Assembly: GCF_036013645.1 (NCBI RefSeq)
Contig: NZ_CP107869.1
Location: 5,270,001 to 5,334,000 of the forward strand
DNA: 64,000 bases
DNA from: Streptomyces sp. NBC_00490
GTDB taxonomy: Bacteria > Actinomycetota > Actinomycetes > Streptomycetales > Streptomycetaceae
Direction of reading: 5' to 3'
The notes beneath the pieces were generated by a model. The model searched no databases. It was given only the letters and a program-made list of their open reading frames with translations, and was not told the DNA's origin. Positions 10,590 through 19,473 of this stretch are shown here, one piece after another (position 1 is the first letter of the stretch; every line of letters starts with the position of its first letter). Both the position numbers and the translations under genes were made by a program.

Positions 10590-11725
10590 GCGAGTCGACC
10601 GAGGGCAACGGCGAGGGCACGCGCGCGGTACGGGCGGGACTGCCCGAGCCGGTCAGGAACGAACCCACCCTGCCGGGCCCGGCCTTCGCCGCCCACTTCC
10701 ATCTGCCGGGCGAGGTGGGCGGCCCGTACACCTACGGCCGGGACGAGAACCCCACCTGGACCCTCCTGGAGCGCGCCATCGGCGAGCTGGAGGCGCCCGG
10801 GCAGGGCGGCCTCCACACGCTCGTGTTCGCCTCGGGCATGGCCGCCATCTCCTCGGTGCTCTTCTCCCAGCTGCGCGCCGGGGACACGGTCGTCCTGCCG
10901 AACGACGGCTACCAGGTGCTGCCCCTGGTGCGCGCACAGCTGGAGGCGTACGGCATCGAGGTGCGGACCGCGCCGACCGGCGGCGACGCCCAGCTGGAGG
11001 TGCTGGACGGCGCGAAGCTGCTGTGGATCGAGACGCCGTCGAATCCCGGGCTCGACGTGTGCGACATCCGGCGGCTCGTCGAGGCGGCACACACGCGTGG
11101 CGCCCTCGTCGCCGTCGACAACACCCTGGCGACGCCGCTCGGACAGCGCCCCCTGGAGCTCGGCGCCGACTTCTCGGTGGCCAGCGGCACCAAGCAGCTC
11201 ACCGGGCACGGAGACGTCCTCCTGGGATACGTCACCGGCCGCGACGGCGAGGCGATGACCGCCGTACGACGCTGGCGCAAGATCGTCGGGGCGATCCCGG
11301 GGCCCATGGAGGCCTGGCTCGCGCACCGCTCGATCGCCACGCTCCAGCTGCGGGTCGACCGGCAGAACGCGACCGCGCTCGTGCTCGCCGAGGCCCTGAA
11401 GGGACGCCCGGACGTCACGGGACTGCGGTATCCGGGACTGCCCGACGATCCCTCGCACAAGGTCGCCTCGCAGCAGATGCGGCGCTACGGGTGCGTGGTC
11501 TCCTTCACGCTGGCTTCGCGCGAGCGTGCGGAGCGTTTCCTCGACGCGCTGCGGCTCGTGGACGACGCGACGAGCTTCGGCGGAGTACGTTCCACGGCCG
11601 AGCGGCGTGGGCGCTGGGGCGGGGATGCCGTGCCGGACGGCTTCGTCCGCTTCTCGGTCGGCGCCGAGGACCCGGAGGATCTGGTGGCGGATGTGCTGCG
11701 CGCGCTGGACGAGTCGGCGCGCTGA
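10586..11725 (+). CDS. Cystathionine gamma-lyase/synthase family PLP enzyme
   Basis: A 379-residue Cys/Met-metabolism PLP enzyme. The cofactor lysine is Lys203 in SGTKQLTGHGD. YTYGRDENPT at 48-57 is the family motif near the substrate site, and WIETPSNPG at 147-155 precedes the PLP-binding Asp178 in AVDNTLATP. It starts within the last four bases of ptpA. Members carry out gamma-elimination or gamma-replacement on cystathionine, homoserine esters or methionine, and sequence alone does not settle which. A clear terminator follows at 11770. Confidence 0.88.
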   Translation: MSESTEGNGEGTRAVRAGLPEPVRNEPTLPGPAFAAHFHLPGEVGGPYTYGRDENPTWTLLERAIGELEAPGQGGLHTLVFASGMAAISSVLFSQLRAGDTVVLPNDGYQVLPLVRAQLEAYGIEVRTAPTGGDAQLEVLDGAKLLWIETPSNPGLDVCDIRRLVEAAHTRGALVAVDNTLATPLGQRPLELGADFSVASGTKQLTGHGDVLLGYVTGRDGEAMTAVRRWRKIVGAIPGPMEAWLAHRSIATLQLRVDRQNATALVLAEALKGRPDVTGLRYPGLPDDPSHKVASQQMRRYGCVVSFTLASRERAERFLDALRLVDDATSFGGVRSTAERRGRWGGDAVPDGFVRFSVGAEDPEDLVADVLRALDESAR

Positions 11726-11769
11726 CGCCGTGTTCTGCGCGTCCGTGGGGATCCGGCTACGCACAACGG

Positions 11770-11804
11770 ACGGTCCGAGCCTCCCCCCTCGTGGCTCGGA
11801 CCGT
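11770..11804 (+). terminator. Terminator after the PLP enzyme
   Basis: A perfect 12-bp stem (ACGGTCCGAGCC with GGCTCGGACCGT) with an 11-base loop, 45 bases after the stop codon. Confidence 0.65.
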
Positions 11805-11953
11805 CCTCGGTTCCGCGCGCGAAGAACCGCGCAAGCAAGGCTAGTTGACTCTGCGTCAGTGTCCAATCACAGTAGCGACAGCGACCTATCGACATATTTA
11901 TAGTTGGGCGCGGCCGGGGGGCCGGGAGCAGGCACTGAAGGGGAGGGCGTGGC

Positions 11954-12859
11954 ATGGATCTGGCCTTGTTGCGGACCTTCGTGACCGTGCACCGGGCCGG
12001 CTCCTTCACTCGCGCCGCCGCGCTGCTCGGCCTCTCCCAACCGGCCGTGACCTCGCAGATCCGTACGCTGGAACGGCAGTTGGGCCGCCCTCTGTTCCTG
12101 CGACAGGCCCGCGGGGTGACCCCGACGACCATCGGCGACGAGCTCGCCCACAAGGCCGCTCCGCATCTGGACGCCCTGGTGGAGATCACCGAGACCGGCC
12201 TCGACGACGAGTCCTCCTTACGAACCCTCCACCTCGCCGGGCCCCCCGAGTTCGTCGCTGAACGGGCCCTGCCCGCGCTCACCGAGCTGACCGGCGAGGA
12301 CGGCCAGGGCTTCGCACTGCGAGCCTCCTTCGGGAACGCCGAGGAAACCCTGGAAGGGCTGGCCGCCGGGCATCACGATCTGGCCATCACCACGGCCCGT
12401 CCACGCGGCTCCCTGCTCACGGCGACTGCGCTCTGCGACGAAGTGCACGTCCTGGTCGCCTCCCCCCGCTGGGCGAAGCAGATCAGTACCGGGACCCTGC
12501 GCCGCAAGGGAGCGCCCGCCCTGGAGAACCTCCCGGTGATCGAGGTGCACGAGTCGCTGCCGTTCGTCTCGCGCTACTGGGCTGCCGTCTTCGACTCCCG
12601 TCCGGCGGCCCCCGGCACCGTCATCGTCCCCGATCTGCGCGCGGCGCTCGCCTGCGCGGCGGCAGGCGCCGGACTCGCGGTACTGCCCAGCTATCTGTGC
12701 GCATCGGCCCTGGAGCGCGGCGACGTCGTCGCCCTGCACCATCCGGCGGTTCCGCCCCTGCGGACGTACTTCCTGGTGGTCCGTACCGGCACGCTGGCGA
12801 TGCCGCACATCGCGCGCGCTCACGACTGGCTGCTGCACGCGGCCACGGACTGGTGCTGA
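11954..12859 (+). CDS. LysR-family transcriptional regulator
   Basis: A 301-residue protein. Residues about 3-62 form the LysR winged helix-turn-helix (LLRTFVTVHRAGSFTRAAALL..QPAVTSQIRTLE), and the rest is a periplasmic-binding-like effector domain. GGGGAGGGCG lies just before the ATG. No divergent partner is present, which is unusual for this family, so the target cannot be guessed from context. The 110 bases upstream contain the stretch TCGACATATTTATAG, markedly AT-rich for this chromosome, which may be the promoter. Confidence 0.88.
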   Translation: MDLALLRTFVTVHRAGSFTRAAALLGLSQPAVTSQIRTLERQLGRPLFLRQARGVTPTTIGDELAHKAAPHLDALVEITETGLDDESSLRTLHLAGPPEFVAERALPALTELTGEDGQGFALRASFGNAEETLEGLAAGHHDLAITTARPRGSLLTATALCDEVHVLVASPRWAKQISTGTLRRKGAPALENLPVIEVHESLPFVSRYWAAVFDSRPAAPGTVIVPDLRAALACAAAGAGLAVLPSYLCASALERGDVVALHHPAVPPLRTYFLVVRTGTLAMPHIARAHDWLLHAATDWC

Positions 12860-12911
12860 CCTGTGCTTTTCCTGGGGTCACCGGGTGAGTTCGGCCGATG
12901 ACCGTTCGCGA

Positions 12912-12927
12912 TGTTTCACGTGGAACC
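12912..12927. promoter_or_regulatory. parS: Degenerate parS-like site
   Basis: TGTTTCACGTGGAACC has two mismatches to the consensus. It lies in the leader of the Nudix gene, 21 bases before its ATG. Confidence 0.5.
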
Positions 12928-12947
12928 AACCGGGCCACATTTCACCC

Positions 12948-13430
12948 ATGACCGTCCGACCCGTGGTCAAGCGCACCGCACGTGCCGTTCTCCTGCATGG
13001 CGACGACCTGATCCTGATCAAGCGCACCAAACCCGGCATGGATCCCTACTGGCTCACGCCCGGTGGTGGAGTCGAGCCGACCGACGCGACCGTCGTCGAC
13101 GCGCTGCACCGCGAGGTGTACGAGGAACTCGGCGCCAAGATCACTGACGTGGTGCCCTGCTTCGTCGACACCGTCGAGCACATCGGCGAGGACGCCGCCG
13201 CGACCGGGGTGAAGGTCCAGCACTTCTTCGTCTGCCGTCTGGAGTCCATGGACACCTCGCTGCGGCACGGTCCGGAAATCGACGAACCCATCGGTGAGTA
13301 CGAGATCGTGCGGGTGCCGTTCACCCGTGTCGGGATCGCCTCCGTCCACCTCGTCCCGCTGTCCCTGCGGCACTACCTGGACGGGAACATCGAGGGCGTC
13401 CGTGCCATGCACGCCCCCGACCTGGGCTGA
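12948..13430 (+). CDS. Nudix hydrolase
   Basis: A 160-residue protein from the ATG at 12948. The open frame extends upstream to 12885, but that part overlaps the parS-like sequence and is not family-like. The Nudix region is at 40-63 (GGGVEPTDATVVDALHREVYEELG). The catalytic REVYEE is present, while the canonical first Glu of the motif is replaced by Ala47. The family hydrolyses nucleoside diphosphates linked to another group. It is convergent with the globin gene: its stop is three bases from the globin stop. Confidence 0.85.
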   Translation: MTVRPVVKRTARAVLLHGDDLILIKRTKPGMDPYWLTPGGGVEPTDATVVDALHREVYEELGAKITDVVPCFVDTVEHIGEDAAATGVKVQHFFVCRLESMDTSLRHGPEIDEPIGEYEIVRVPFTRVGIASVHLVPLSLRHYLDGNIEGVRAMHAPDLG

Positions 13431-13432
13431 GA

Positions 13433-14920
13433 TCAGTCCCCGATGACGACGAGCTCCTCCACGGAGTCGTGACGTATACGGCTCGACGGAATGCCGATGT
13501 CCCTCAGGGCGTCCACACCGCTGCGGATCATCCCGGGCGGGCCCGAGACGAAGGCGTCGAACTCGTTCCAGGGGCCGTACTGGCGGATGGCGTCGGGGAG
13601 CTGGACACGCGCCAGTTGGTCGATGACCGCGCGGACCGAGAGCCACGGGTGGGACTGCTGGAGCCTGAGCATGGTGTCGATGTCGTACAGATCGTGGTCG
13701 GTGCGGGCGCCGTAGAACACCTCGACCGGCCGGCGCTCGCCGTGTTCGGCCACGTCCTCGATCAGTGCCTTGATGGGCGCTATGCCGGTACCGCCGCCCA
13801 GACAGAGCAGTCCGCTGTCGGTGGTGTGGTCCACGGTCATCGAACCGGTCGGCGGACCGAGCCGGAGGATGTCGCCGGGCCGGGCGCGGTGCACCAGGGC
13901 GTTGGAGACCCAGCCCGCCGGGACGGCCTTCACGTGGAACGACAGCAGACCGTCGGAGCGAGGCGCCGAGGCGAAGGAGTAGTGCCGCCAGATCCGCGGC
14001 CACCACGGCGTCTCCAGGCTCGTGTACTGGCCGGCGAGGAACGGATAGGGCTGGTCCGGGCGGACGGTGACGACCGCGACGTCCGGCGTCCTGAGGTCGT
14101 GCGCCACGACCTCGGCGTACCACCAGGCCGGGGCACGCAGTTCGTCCGTGGCCGCCGCGTCGATCATCACCTGCGAGATCGTCGTGTACGTCCGGACCCA
14201 GGCCGCCTCCAGCTCCGGATCCCAGATGTTCTGGGCGTACTTGCTCAGCGCACCGATGAGGCACTCGCCGACGGCCGGGTAGTGCTCGGGCCGGGTGCCG
14301 TACTTGCGGTGGCCGCGGCCGAGGTTCTGCAGATAGTCGACGAGGACAGGGGTGTTGTCGATGTGCTCCGCCGCGGTGAGCAGCGCCTTGAGCAGCCGGT
14401 CCCGCTGGGTGTCCATCGCGGCGGGGAAGAGCGAGCGCAGGTCGGGGTGGCGGACGAAGAGGAGCGCGTAGAAGTACGAGGTGACCTTGTCGGCCACGGG
14501 GGCGACCTCCGCCATGGTCCGGCGGATGAGGATCGCGTCCGGAGAAGCCTGCTGGGCCTGTGCCGGGTTGGCGCGCTGCGGAGGCAGATGCTGGTCCGGG
14601 GGCGGGGGTTGCGTCGGCCCGTGGTTCGGTATCGCGTGCGGGGCGTGGGTCGCTATTGAGTGCGTCTGCTCGGCCGAGACAGGTGGCGCGGCGAGAGCGG
14701 GCGGTGGCGCCGGGGTGGGCTGCGGGGCGTGCTGTGCCGGTGGGGCCGTGTCGGAGCCCTGTGGGGTCCTGCCGACCGGGCGCAGTGCCGCCAGGCGGCT
14801 GCCCTCGGCCGACTCCTGCTCGCTGCCCGGTGTCGGCTCCGGCTGCTTGTGGGACGTGAACCAGCCGTCCCCGCCGCCGGAAGTGCCGTTGTCGGCCGAC
14901 GCGGTGGTCGGAGCGTCCAT
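13433..14920 (-). CDS. Flavohaemoglobin-type globin/FAD-NAD oxidoreductase with long N-terminal extension
   Basis: A 495-residue protein, taking the ATG at 14920 with GAGGCGAGG upstream. Residues 1-125 are Pro/Gln/Ala-rich and probably disordered. A globin domain spans about 126-262, with the likely haem-ligating His204 in GRGHRKYG. The FAD-binding motif RHYSFAS is at 312-318 and the nucleotide-binding GGGTGIAP at 375-382. The architecture matches flavohaemoglobins, which detoxify nitric oxide as dioxygenases. Activity here is inferred from domains only. The long extension is unusual compared with the roughly 400-residue family norm. Confidence 0.88.
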   Translation of the reverse strand: MDAPTTASADNGTSGGGDGWFTSHKQPEPTPGSEQESAEGSRLAALRPVGRTPQGSDTAPPAQHAPQPTPAPPPALAAPPVSAEQTHSIATHAPHAIPNHGPTQPPPPDQHLPPQRANPAQAQQASPDAILIRRTMAEVAPVADKVTSYFYALLFVRHPDLRSLFPAAMDTQRDRLLKALLTAAEHIDNTPVLVDYLQNLGRGHRKYGTRPEHYPAVGECLIGALSKYAQNIWDPELEAAWVRTYTTISQVMIDAAATDELRAPAWWYAEVVAHDLRTPDVAVVTVRPDQPYPFLAGQYTSLETPWWPRIWRHYSFASAPRSDGLLSFHVKAVPAGWVSNALVHRARPGDILRLGPPTGSMTVDHTTDSGLLCLGGGTGIAPIKALIEDVAEHGERRPVEVFYGARTDHDLYDIDTMLRLQQSHPWLSVRAVIDQLARVQLPDAIRQYGPWNEFDAFVSGPPGMIRSGVDALRDIGIPSSRIRHDSVEELVVIGD

Positions 14921-15345
14921 GGTGTGCCTCGCCTCGAACATCTTTCGGTCGGTCTGCGCACTTCCTCGGTCGGAATGTGCCTGCTTTCCCCCGTAGACGG
15001 CTTGCTTTCCCCGTTCATGGCCCTGGCCAAAGCGGCCACATTCAACCCGTATCCACGCTCCATACGGACAAGTAAGGCGAGAGTGTGACATTGGCCGCAG
15101 TGCTCTCACCGCAGCCTCCCACCGTGTGGGGATGCCCGGCCGCATAACCGAAAACGCGGGTCTTCGATCTCTCCGTCCCATTAGGCTGCCGTGCCTTGTT
15201 CACGCTCCGGGCAGGGCATGTGCAAGGTCTGCGCACCTCACGCCGGACGAGAACCGGAGTCGACCCTACCGGTCAGCGCTCCGCACACAAATCCCCCCTC
15301 CCTCCCCCACGAATGAGGCGAGGAGCGAACCCTCAATTGCTTCAA
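14921..15345. other. 425-bp intergenic region upstream of the globin gene
   Basis: This stretch lies between the globin start and the HAD gene stop. It should hold the globin promoter on the minus strand. I see no convincing ORF, RNA gene or parS site. A C-rich tract is present at about 15293-15310. Confidence 0.5.
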
Positions 15346-15978
15346 TTACCGTACGTGGCGCACCAATTCATAGGCATCCCACAGATCCCTGCCCGTGTAG
15401 GCGTGGGTCGCGAGACCGGACAGATGGCTGTCCGCATTGACCGCCACGGAGACCGGCACCGTGCCGAAGAGGTCCTTGTCCGAGGACGAGTCCCCATAGG
15501 CAACGCAATCGGCCCTGCTCACCCCGAACTCCTCGCACAGCCGGTCGGCGATCAGGACCTTGGCCGCGGCGCTGAGCACCCCGGCCGGATCCACCGGCTC
15601 GGTGAACGGCACGGCGGGAAAGCGCGATCCGTACGCCGCGTGGGCACCCCAGGTGGTGAGCCGCTCGACGAAGAAGGACGGCGAGAGCGATACGACGGCG
15701 CAGTAGTCGCCGTTCTCCCGGATCTCCTCCCAGACGTCACGTATGCGGGCCAGCCACGGAGCGCCCTCGAAAGCGGCCGCCACGTGGGCCTCGGTGAGCT
15801 CCGCCCACAGTTCACGCACCCGCGCGGCGTACTCGGGCGGCTCGATCAGCCCCGTCGAGATCGCCTGGTCGAGTGCCACGGTCTCGGCTTCCAGCCCTAG
15901 TTGCCGGGAGATCTCCACAGGCGAGGAAGTGCCGTACAGCAAGGTGCCGTCGAGGTCGAAGAGATGAAGTCTGGCCAT
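15346..15978 (-). CDS. HAD-family hydrolase
   Basis: A 210-residue protein starting MARLHLFDLDGTLLYG. Asp8 and Asp10 in DLDGT are the nucleophile and acid/base of the HAD superfamily. SLSPSFFVERL supplies the Ser motif, and AYGDSSSDKDLF supplies the second metal-binding acids. This set looks like SerB-type or phosphoserine-phosphatase-like HAD enzymes (PSPase/HAD-IB) that remove phosphate from small molecules. The substrate is unknown. The longer frame to 16059 runs into parS and is not used. Confidence 0.82.
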   Translation of the reverse strand: MARLHLFDLDGTLLYGTSSPVEISRQLGLEAETVALDQAISTGLIEPPEYAARVRELWAELTEAHVAAAFEGAPWLARIRDVWEEIRENGDYCAVVSLSPSFFVERLTTWGAHAAYGSRFPAVPFTEPVDPAGVLSAAAKVLIADRLCEEFGVSRADCVAYGDSSSDKDLFGTVPVSVAVNADSHLSGLATHAYTGRDLWDAYELVRHVR

Positions 15979-16058
15979 GGTTCCCGAGGCTAGCCGGGCC
16001 GGATGAGGGCACCTCGGCGAGGATCCCAGAAGCGCTGTGCCGAGGACACCGCCGCTCA

Positions 16059-16074
16059 TGTTTCACGTGAAACA
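16059..16074. promoter_or_regulatory. parS: parS site (perfect)
   Basis: An exact TGTTTCACGTGAAACA between the divergent HAD and acetyltransferase genes, about 43 kb from oriC. Confidence 0.92.
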
Positions 16075-16184
16075 CGCACCGTCTGCCGAGGCGCCGTGCG
16101 GTCGGCCACGACATGGCCAAAACCTCGTACATCACACCGGAAACAGGTGGACGCCGAGGGCGCCCGTCAGACAGCCTGACCTGC

Positions 16185-17051
16185 GTGTCGACACCTTCCC
16201 TCGCTGATCTGCCCATCCGCCGACTGACGCTGCGCGATCTCGCCGCCTGCGCCGACTTGTCCGAGGACCGGGGGTGGCCGCGCGAAGAGCACAAGTGGGG
16301 CTTCCTCCTCACCTCCGGGAAGGGATACGGCATCGACGACCCCGACGGCGGCCTCGTCAGCGCCTGCGTCGTCACCGAGTACGGCCCGCAGGACCGCCCC
16401 GATCTGGGCGCCATCGGCATGGTCCTGGTCGCCGAAAGGCATGCACGCCGAGGCATCGGCCGCCGACTGATGCGGCACGTGATCGCGGCGATGAGCACCA
16501 CCCCGCTGACCCTGCACGCGACGCCCAACGGCCGCCCGCTCTACGAGGAACTCGGCTTCAAGGTCACCGGCCGGGCGGAGATGGTGCGGGGCCGTTTCAT
16601 GGCCGCCGGATACGAGCCCGCCGTCGCCACACGTGCGGCGACCGCGGAGGACCTCACCGCCATCCTCCGGCTCGACGCGGAGGTCTTCGGCGCCGATCGC
16701 ACGCACATCGTGACGCGCCTGCCCGCCTTCGCCGACCAGTTGCGGGTCGCCGAGGAGAACGGCCGGATCATCGGGTACGCGGGCGCGTGGCCCAACATGG
16801 ACAACCATGTCGTGGGACCGCTCATCGCCAGGGACACGGAGACGGCGAAAGCACTCATCGCCTCGCTGGCCGCCGACACCGACCTCAAGCTGCGTACCGA
16901 CATCGACGTGCGGCACGAGGAGCTGCTGACGTGGGTGAAGGAGCGCGGGCTGGCGTCCGTTGCCTTCAACTCGGTCATGACCTACGGGATTTCGGAGTTG
17001 CCCGGTGACTGGAGCCGGCGGTTCGCGCCGGTGACGGTGGCGGCGGGGTGA
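16185..17051 (+). CDS. GNAT-family N-acetyltransferase (tandem-domain)
   Basis: 288 residues from the GTG at 16185; an ATG at 16113 would add 24 non-conserved residues. The acetyl-CoA loop is visible in VAERHARRGIGRRLMRHVI. A second, weaker GNAT-like half starts at VATRAATAEDLTAILRLDAEVFG, giving the two-domain architecture seen in other bacterial GNATs with a C-terminal acetyltransferase-like domain. The substrate is unknown. Neither start has a strong ribosome site, so the 5' end is uncertain. Confidence 0.8.
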   Translation: MSTPSLADLPIRRLTLRDLAACADLSEDRGWPREEHKWGFLLTSGKGYGIDDPDGGLVSACVVTEYGPQDRPDLGAIGMVLVAERHARRGIGRRLMRHVIAAMSTTPLTLHATPNGRPLYEELGFKVTGRAEMVRGRFMAAGYEPAVATRAATAEDLTAILRLDAEVFGADRTHIVTRLPAFADQLRVAEENGRIIGYAGAWPNMDNHVVGPLIARDTETAKALIASLAADTDLKLRTDIDVRHEELLTWVKERGLASVAFNSVMTYGISELPGDWSRRFAPVTVAAG

Positions 17052-17176
17052 GGGACGGCGTCGTGGCGAGAGCTTGCTGAGAGCAGCCGTAGGGGTGATG
17101 CCGGGTCCCGGTCGGGACCCGGCATCGTTCTGCGCGGCTCGAGGTGGCTGGTGCGGCTCGAGGTGGCCGGTCCGGA

Positions 17177-18397
17177 TCAGTGGTGGACGGTTGCCCGCCG
17201 CTCAGCCGGTGCGGCCCCTGCCACGACCTCGCTGGGCGTGCCGGCCCGGCGCTCCAGGGCGGCCGAGAGCAGCGCGAGCCCCAGGGCGGCAGCGGCGAGG
17301 ACGGCGCCCACCCAGCTCGGAGCGGTGTAGCCGAGGCCGGCGCCGATGACGAGGCCGCCGAGCCAGGCGGAGAGCGCGTTGCCGAGGTTGAAGGCACCGA
17401 TGTTCACCGCGGAGGCGAGTGTCGGGGCACCGTGCGCCTGGTCGAGGACGCGCTTCTGGAGCGGCGGGACCGTGGCGAATCCCAGGGCGCCGATCAGGGC
17501 GATGGTCACGGCCGCGAGGACCTTGTTGTGCGCGGTGAGCGTGAAGAGCGCGAGAACGACGGCCAGGGCGCCCAGAGACACGTACAGCAGGGGCATCAGG
17601 GCGCGGTCCGCGTACTTGCCGCCGATGAGGTTGCCGCCGACCATGCCGAGGCCGAAGAGGACGAGCAGCCAGGTGACGGAGCCGTCGGCGAACCCGGCGA
17701 CGTGGGTCATCATCGGCGCGATGTAGGTGATGGCCGCGAAGACACCGCCGAAGCCGAGCACCGTCATCGCCATGGCGAGCAGGACCTGGGCGTTCTTGAA
17801 GGCGGCCAGTTCGTGGCGCAGGTGCACGCCCTCCGGCCTGGGCATGTCGGGGACGAGCTTGGCGATGCCCACCAGGCCCAGGACGCCGAGCGCGGCGACG
17901 AGGGCGAAGGTGACGCGCCAGCCGACGGTCTGCCCGACGAGGGTGCCCAGTGGGACGCCCACCACGTTGGCGACGGTGAGGCCGGTGAACATCATCGCGA
18001 TGGCCCCGGCCTTCTTGTCCGGGGCGACCAGTTCGGCCGCCACGACCGAGCCGATGCCGAAGAAGGCGCCGTGCGCGAGCGAGGCGACCACCCGGCCGAT
18101 CAGCATGACGCCGAAGGCGGGGGCCAAGGCGGACAGCAGATTTCCGGCGATGAAGAGGCCCATGAGCAGCATCAGCATGCGCTTGCGGGAGACCTTGGTG
18201 CCGAGCACCGTCATCAGCGGAGCACCGAACATGACGCCGAGCGCATAGCCCGTCACCAGGAAGCCGGCCGTAGGGATGGAAACCCCGAAGTCACTCGCGA
18301 CCTCGGGCAGCAAGCCCATGATCACAAACTCGGTGGTTCCGATTCCGAAGGCCCCGATCGCGAGAGCCAGGAGCGCGAGAGGCATGAGGGACTGCAC
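17177..18397 (-). CDS. MFS drug/metabolite efflux transporter (DHA1 type)
   Basis: A 406-residue protein with a GTG start and about 12 membrane helices. It carries the motif LGTKVSRKRMLM after helix 2 and FGIGTTEFVIMGLLPEVASDFGVS near the N-terminus, which places it among arabinose-efflux/chloramphenicol-type DHA1 exporters. It is divergent from a MarR regulator with a 129-bp shared control region containing repeated ATACTTGCA, so it is very likely under that regulator. The exported compound is unknown. Confidence 0.88.
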   Translation of the reverse strand: MQSLMPLALLALAIGAFGIGTTEFVIMGLLPEVASDFGVSIPTAGFLVTGYALGVMFGAPLMTVLGTKVSRKRMLMLLMGLFIAGNLLSALAPAFGVMLIGRVVASLAHGAFFGIGSVVAAELVAPDKKAGAIAMMFTGLTVANVVGVPLGTLVGQTVGWRVTFALVAALGVLGLVGIAKLVPDMPRPEGVHLRHELAAFKNAQVLLAMAMTVLGFGGVFAAITYIAPMMTHVAGFADGSVTWLLVLFGLGMVGGNLIGGKYADRALMPLLYVSLGALAVVLALFTLTAHNKVLAAVTIALIGALGFATVPPLQKRVLDQAHGAPTLASAVNIGAFNLGNALSAWLGGLVIGAGLGYTAPSWVGAVLAAAALGLALLSAALERRAGTPSEVVAGAAPAERRATVHH

Positions 18398-18404
18398 CTT
18401 CCAG

Positions 18405-18476
18405 GTAATTGCAGGAGCGTCTTACAGTCGAAGACAATACTTGCAGACGCCTGATACTTGCAAGCGCCGACTATTG
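18405..18476. promoter_or_regulatory. Probable MarR operator region with ATACTTGCA repeats
   Basis: ATACTTGCA occurs at 18437-18445 and 18454-18462, exactly 17 bp apart. Related TAATTGCA occurs at 18406-18413 and TATTGCGG at 18472-18479. The repeats lie between the divergent MFS and MarR genes, and their spacing suits binding on one face of the helix. Confidence 0.55.
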
Positions 18477-18526
18477 CGGCCCTGCTCTATCCTGGTTTCA
18501 GTCGTTCCGGGACGAAGGAAGCGCCG

Positions 18527-18985
18527 ATGACAGCGACGGACCCCGCACTCACCGCCCTCGCACAGGGCTGGTGCGCCCTCTCCCTGCTGCACGGGAGGAT
18601 CGAGGCCCATATCGAGCGGGCCCTCCAGGCGAAGCACGACCTCAGCGTGCGCGAGTACTCCCTGCTCGACGTCCTCAGCCGACAGCACGACGGAGACGGC
18701 GGCCATCTCCAGATGAAGCAGGTCGCCGACGCCGTCGTCCTGAGCCAGAGCGCCACCACCCGGCTGGTCACCCGGCTAGAGGACCGCCACCTGCTCACCC
18801 GCTACCTGTGCCCCACCGACCGCCGAGGCATCTACACCAACGTCACCGAGGCAGGTCTCCAGCTCCTCGACGAGGCTCGCCCGACCAATGACACCGCCCT
18901 GCGCGAGGCCCTCGACGAAGCGGCCAGGAACCCCGAACTGGCCCCCCTGGTCCGGGTCGTGGAGTCGCTGAGCGTGCCCGCATAG
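18527..18985 (+). CDS. MarR-family regulator
   Basis: 152 residues from the ATG at 18527, preceded by GAAGGA. A winged helix-turn-helix runs from about 40 to 110 (LSVREYSLLDVLS...MKQVADAVVLSQSATTRLVTRLEDRHLLTR). It is divergently transcribed from the MFS exporter, the classical arrangement for a ligand-released repressor of an efflux pump. It probably represses both itself and the exporter. Confidence 0.88.
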   Translation: MTATDPALTALAQGWCALSLLHGRIEAHIERALQAKHDLSVREYSLLDVLSRQHDGDGGHLQMKQVADAVVLSQSATTRLVTRLEDRHLLTRYLCPTDRRGIYTNVTEAGLQLLDEARPTNDTALREALDEAARNPELAPLVRVVESLSVPA

Positions 18986-18995
18986 GCTGGCCGGC

Positions 18996-19448
18996 ATGGG
19001 AGATCTTGAAATACGCCCTGCCGTCGCCGCCGATGTCCCCGCGATCGTCGCCATGCTCGCGGACGACCCGCTGGGCGCGCAGCGCGAGTCACCGGACGAC
19101 CTCGCCCCCTACCTGACCGCCCTGGAGCGGCTCGTCGCAGACCCGAACCAGCACCTCGTCGTCGCTGTTCGCGAGGACCGCGTCGTGGGCACGCTCCAGC
19201 TCACGATCATTCCCGGGCTGTCCCGACGCGGCTCCACCCGGTCGATCATCGAAGGCGTCCGCGTCCACGCCGACGAGCGTGGCAGTGGCCTGGGTACGCA
19301 GCTCATCGAGTGGGCGGTCGATGAATCACGGCGCCAGAACTGCCAGTTGGTGCAGCTGACCTCCGACGTCAGCCGCACCGACGCCCATCGCTTCTACGAG
19401 AGGCTGGGCTTCGAGGCCTCGCACGTGGGCTTCAAGCTGCCGCTCTGA
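18996..19448 (+). CDS. GNAT-family N-acetyltransferase
   Basis: A 150-residue single-domain protein, starting 10 bases after the MarR stop, so it is probably in the same operon. The acetyl-CoA binding site is VHADERGSGLGTQLIEWAVDES, and the C-terminal LGFEASHVGFKLPL is typical of the fold. The substrate is unknown. The link with an efflux operon hints at detoxification, which is inference. Confidence 0.87.
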   Translation: MGDLEIRPAVAADVPAIVAMLADDPLGAQRESPDDLAPYLTALERLVADPNQHLVVAVREDRVVGTLQLTIIPGLSRRGSTRSIIEGVRVHADERGSGLGTQLIEWAVDESRRQNCQLVQLTSDVSRTDAHRFYERLGFEASHVGFKLPL

Positions 19449-19473
19449 GGCTCAGGCCCACCTTCCCGGCCCA

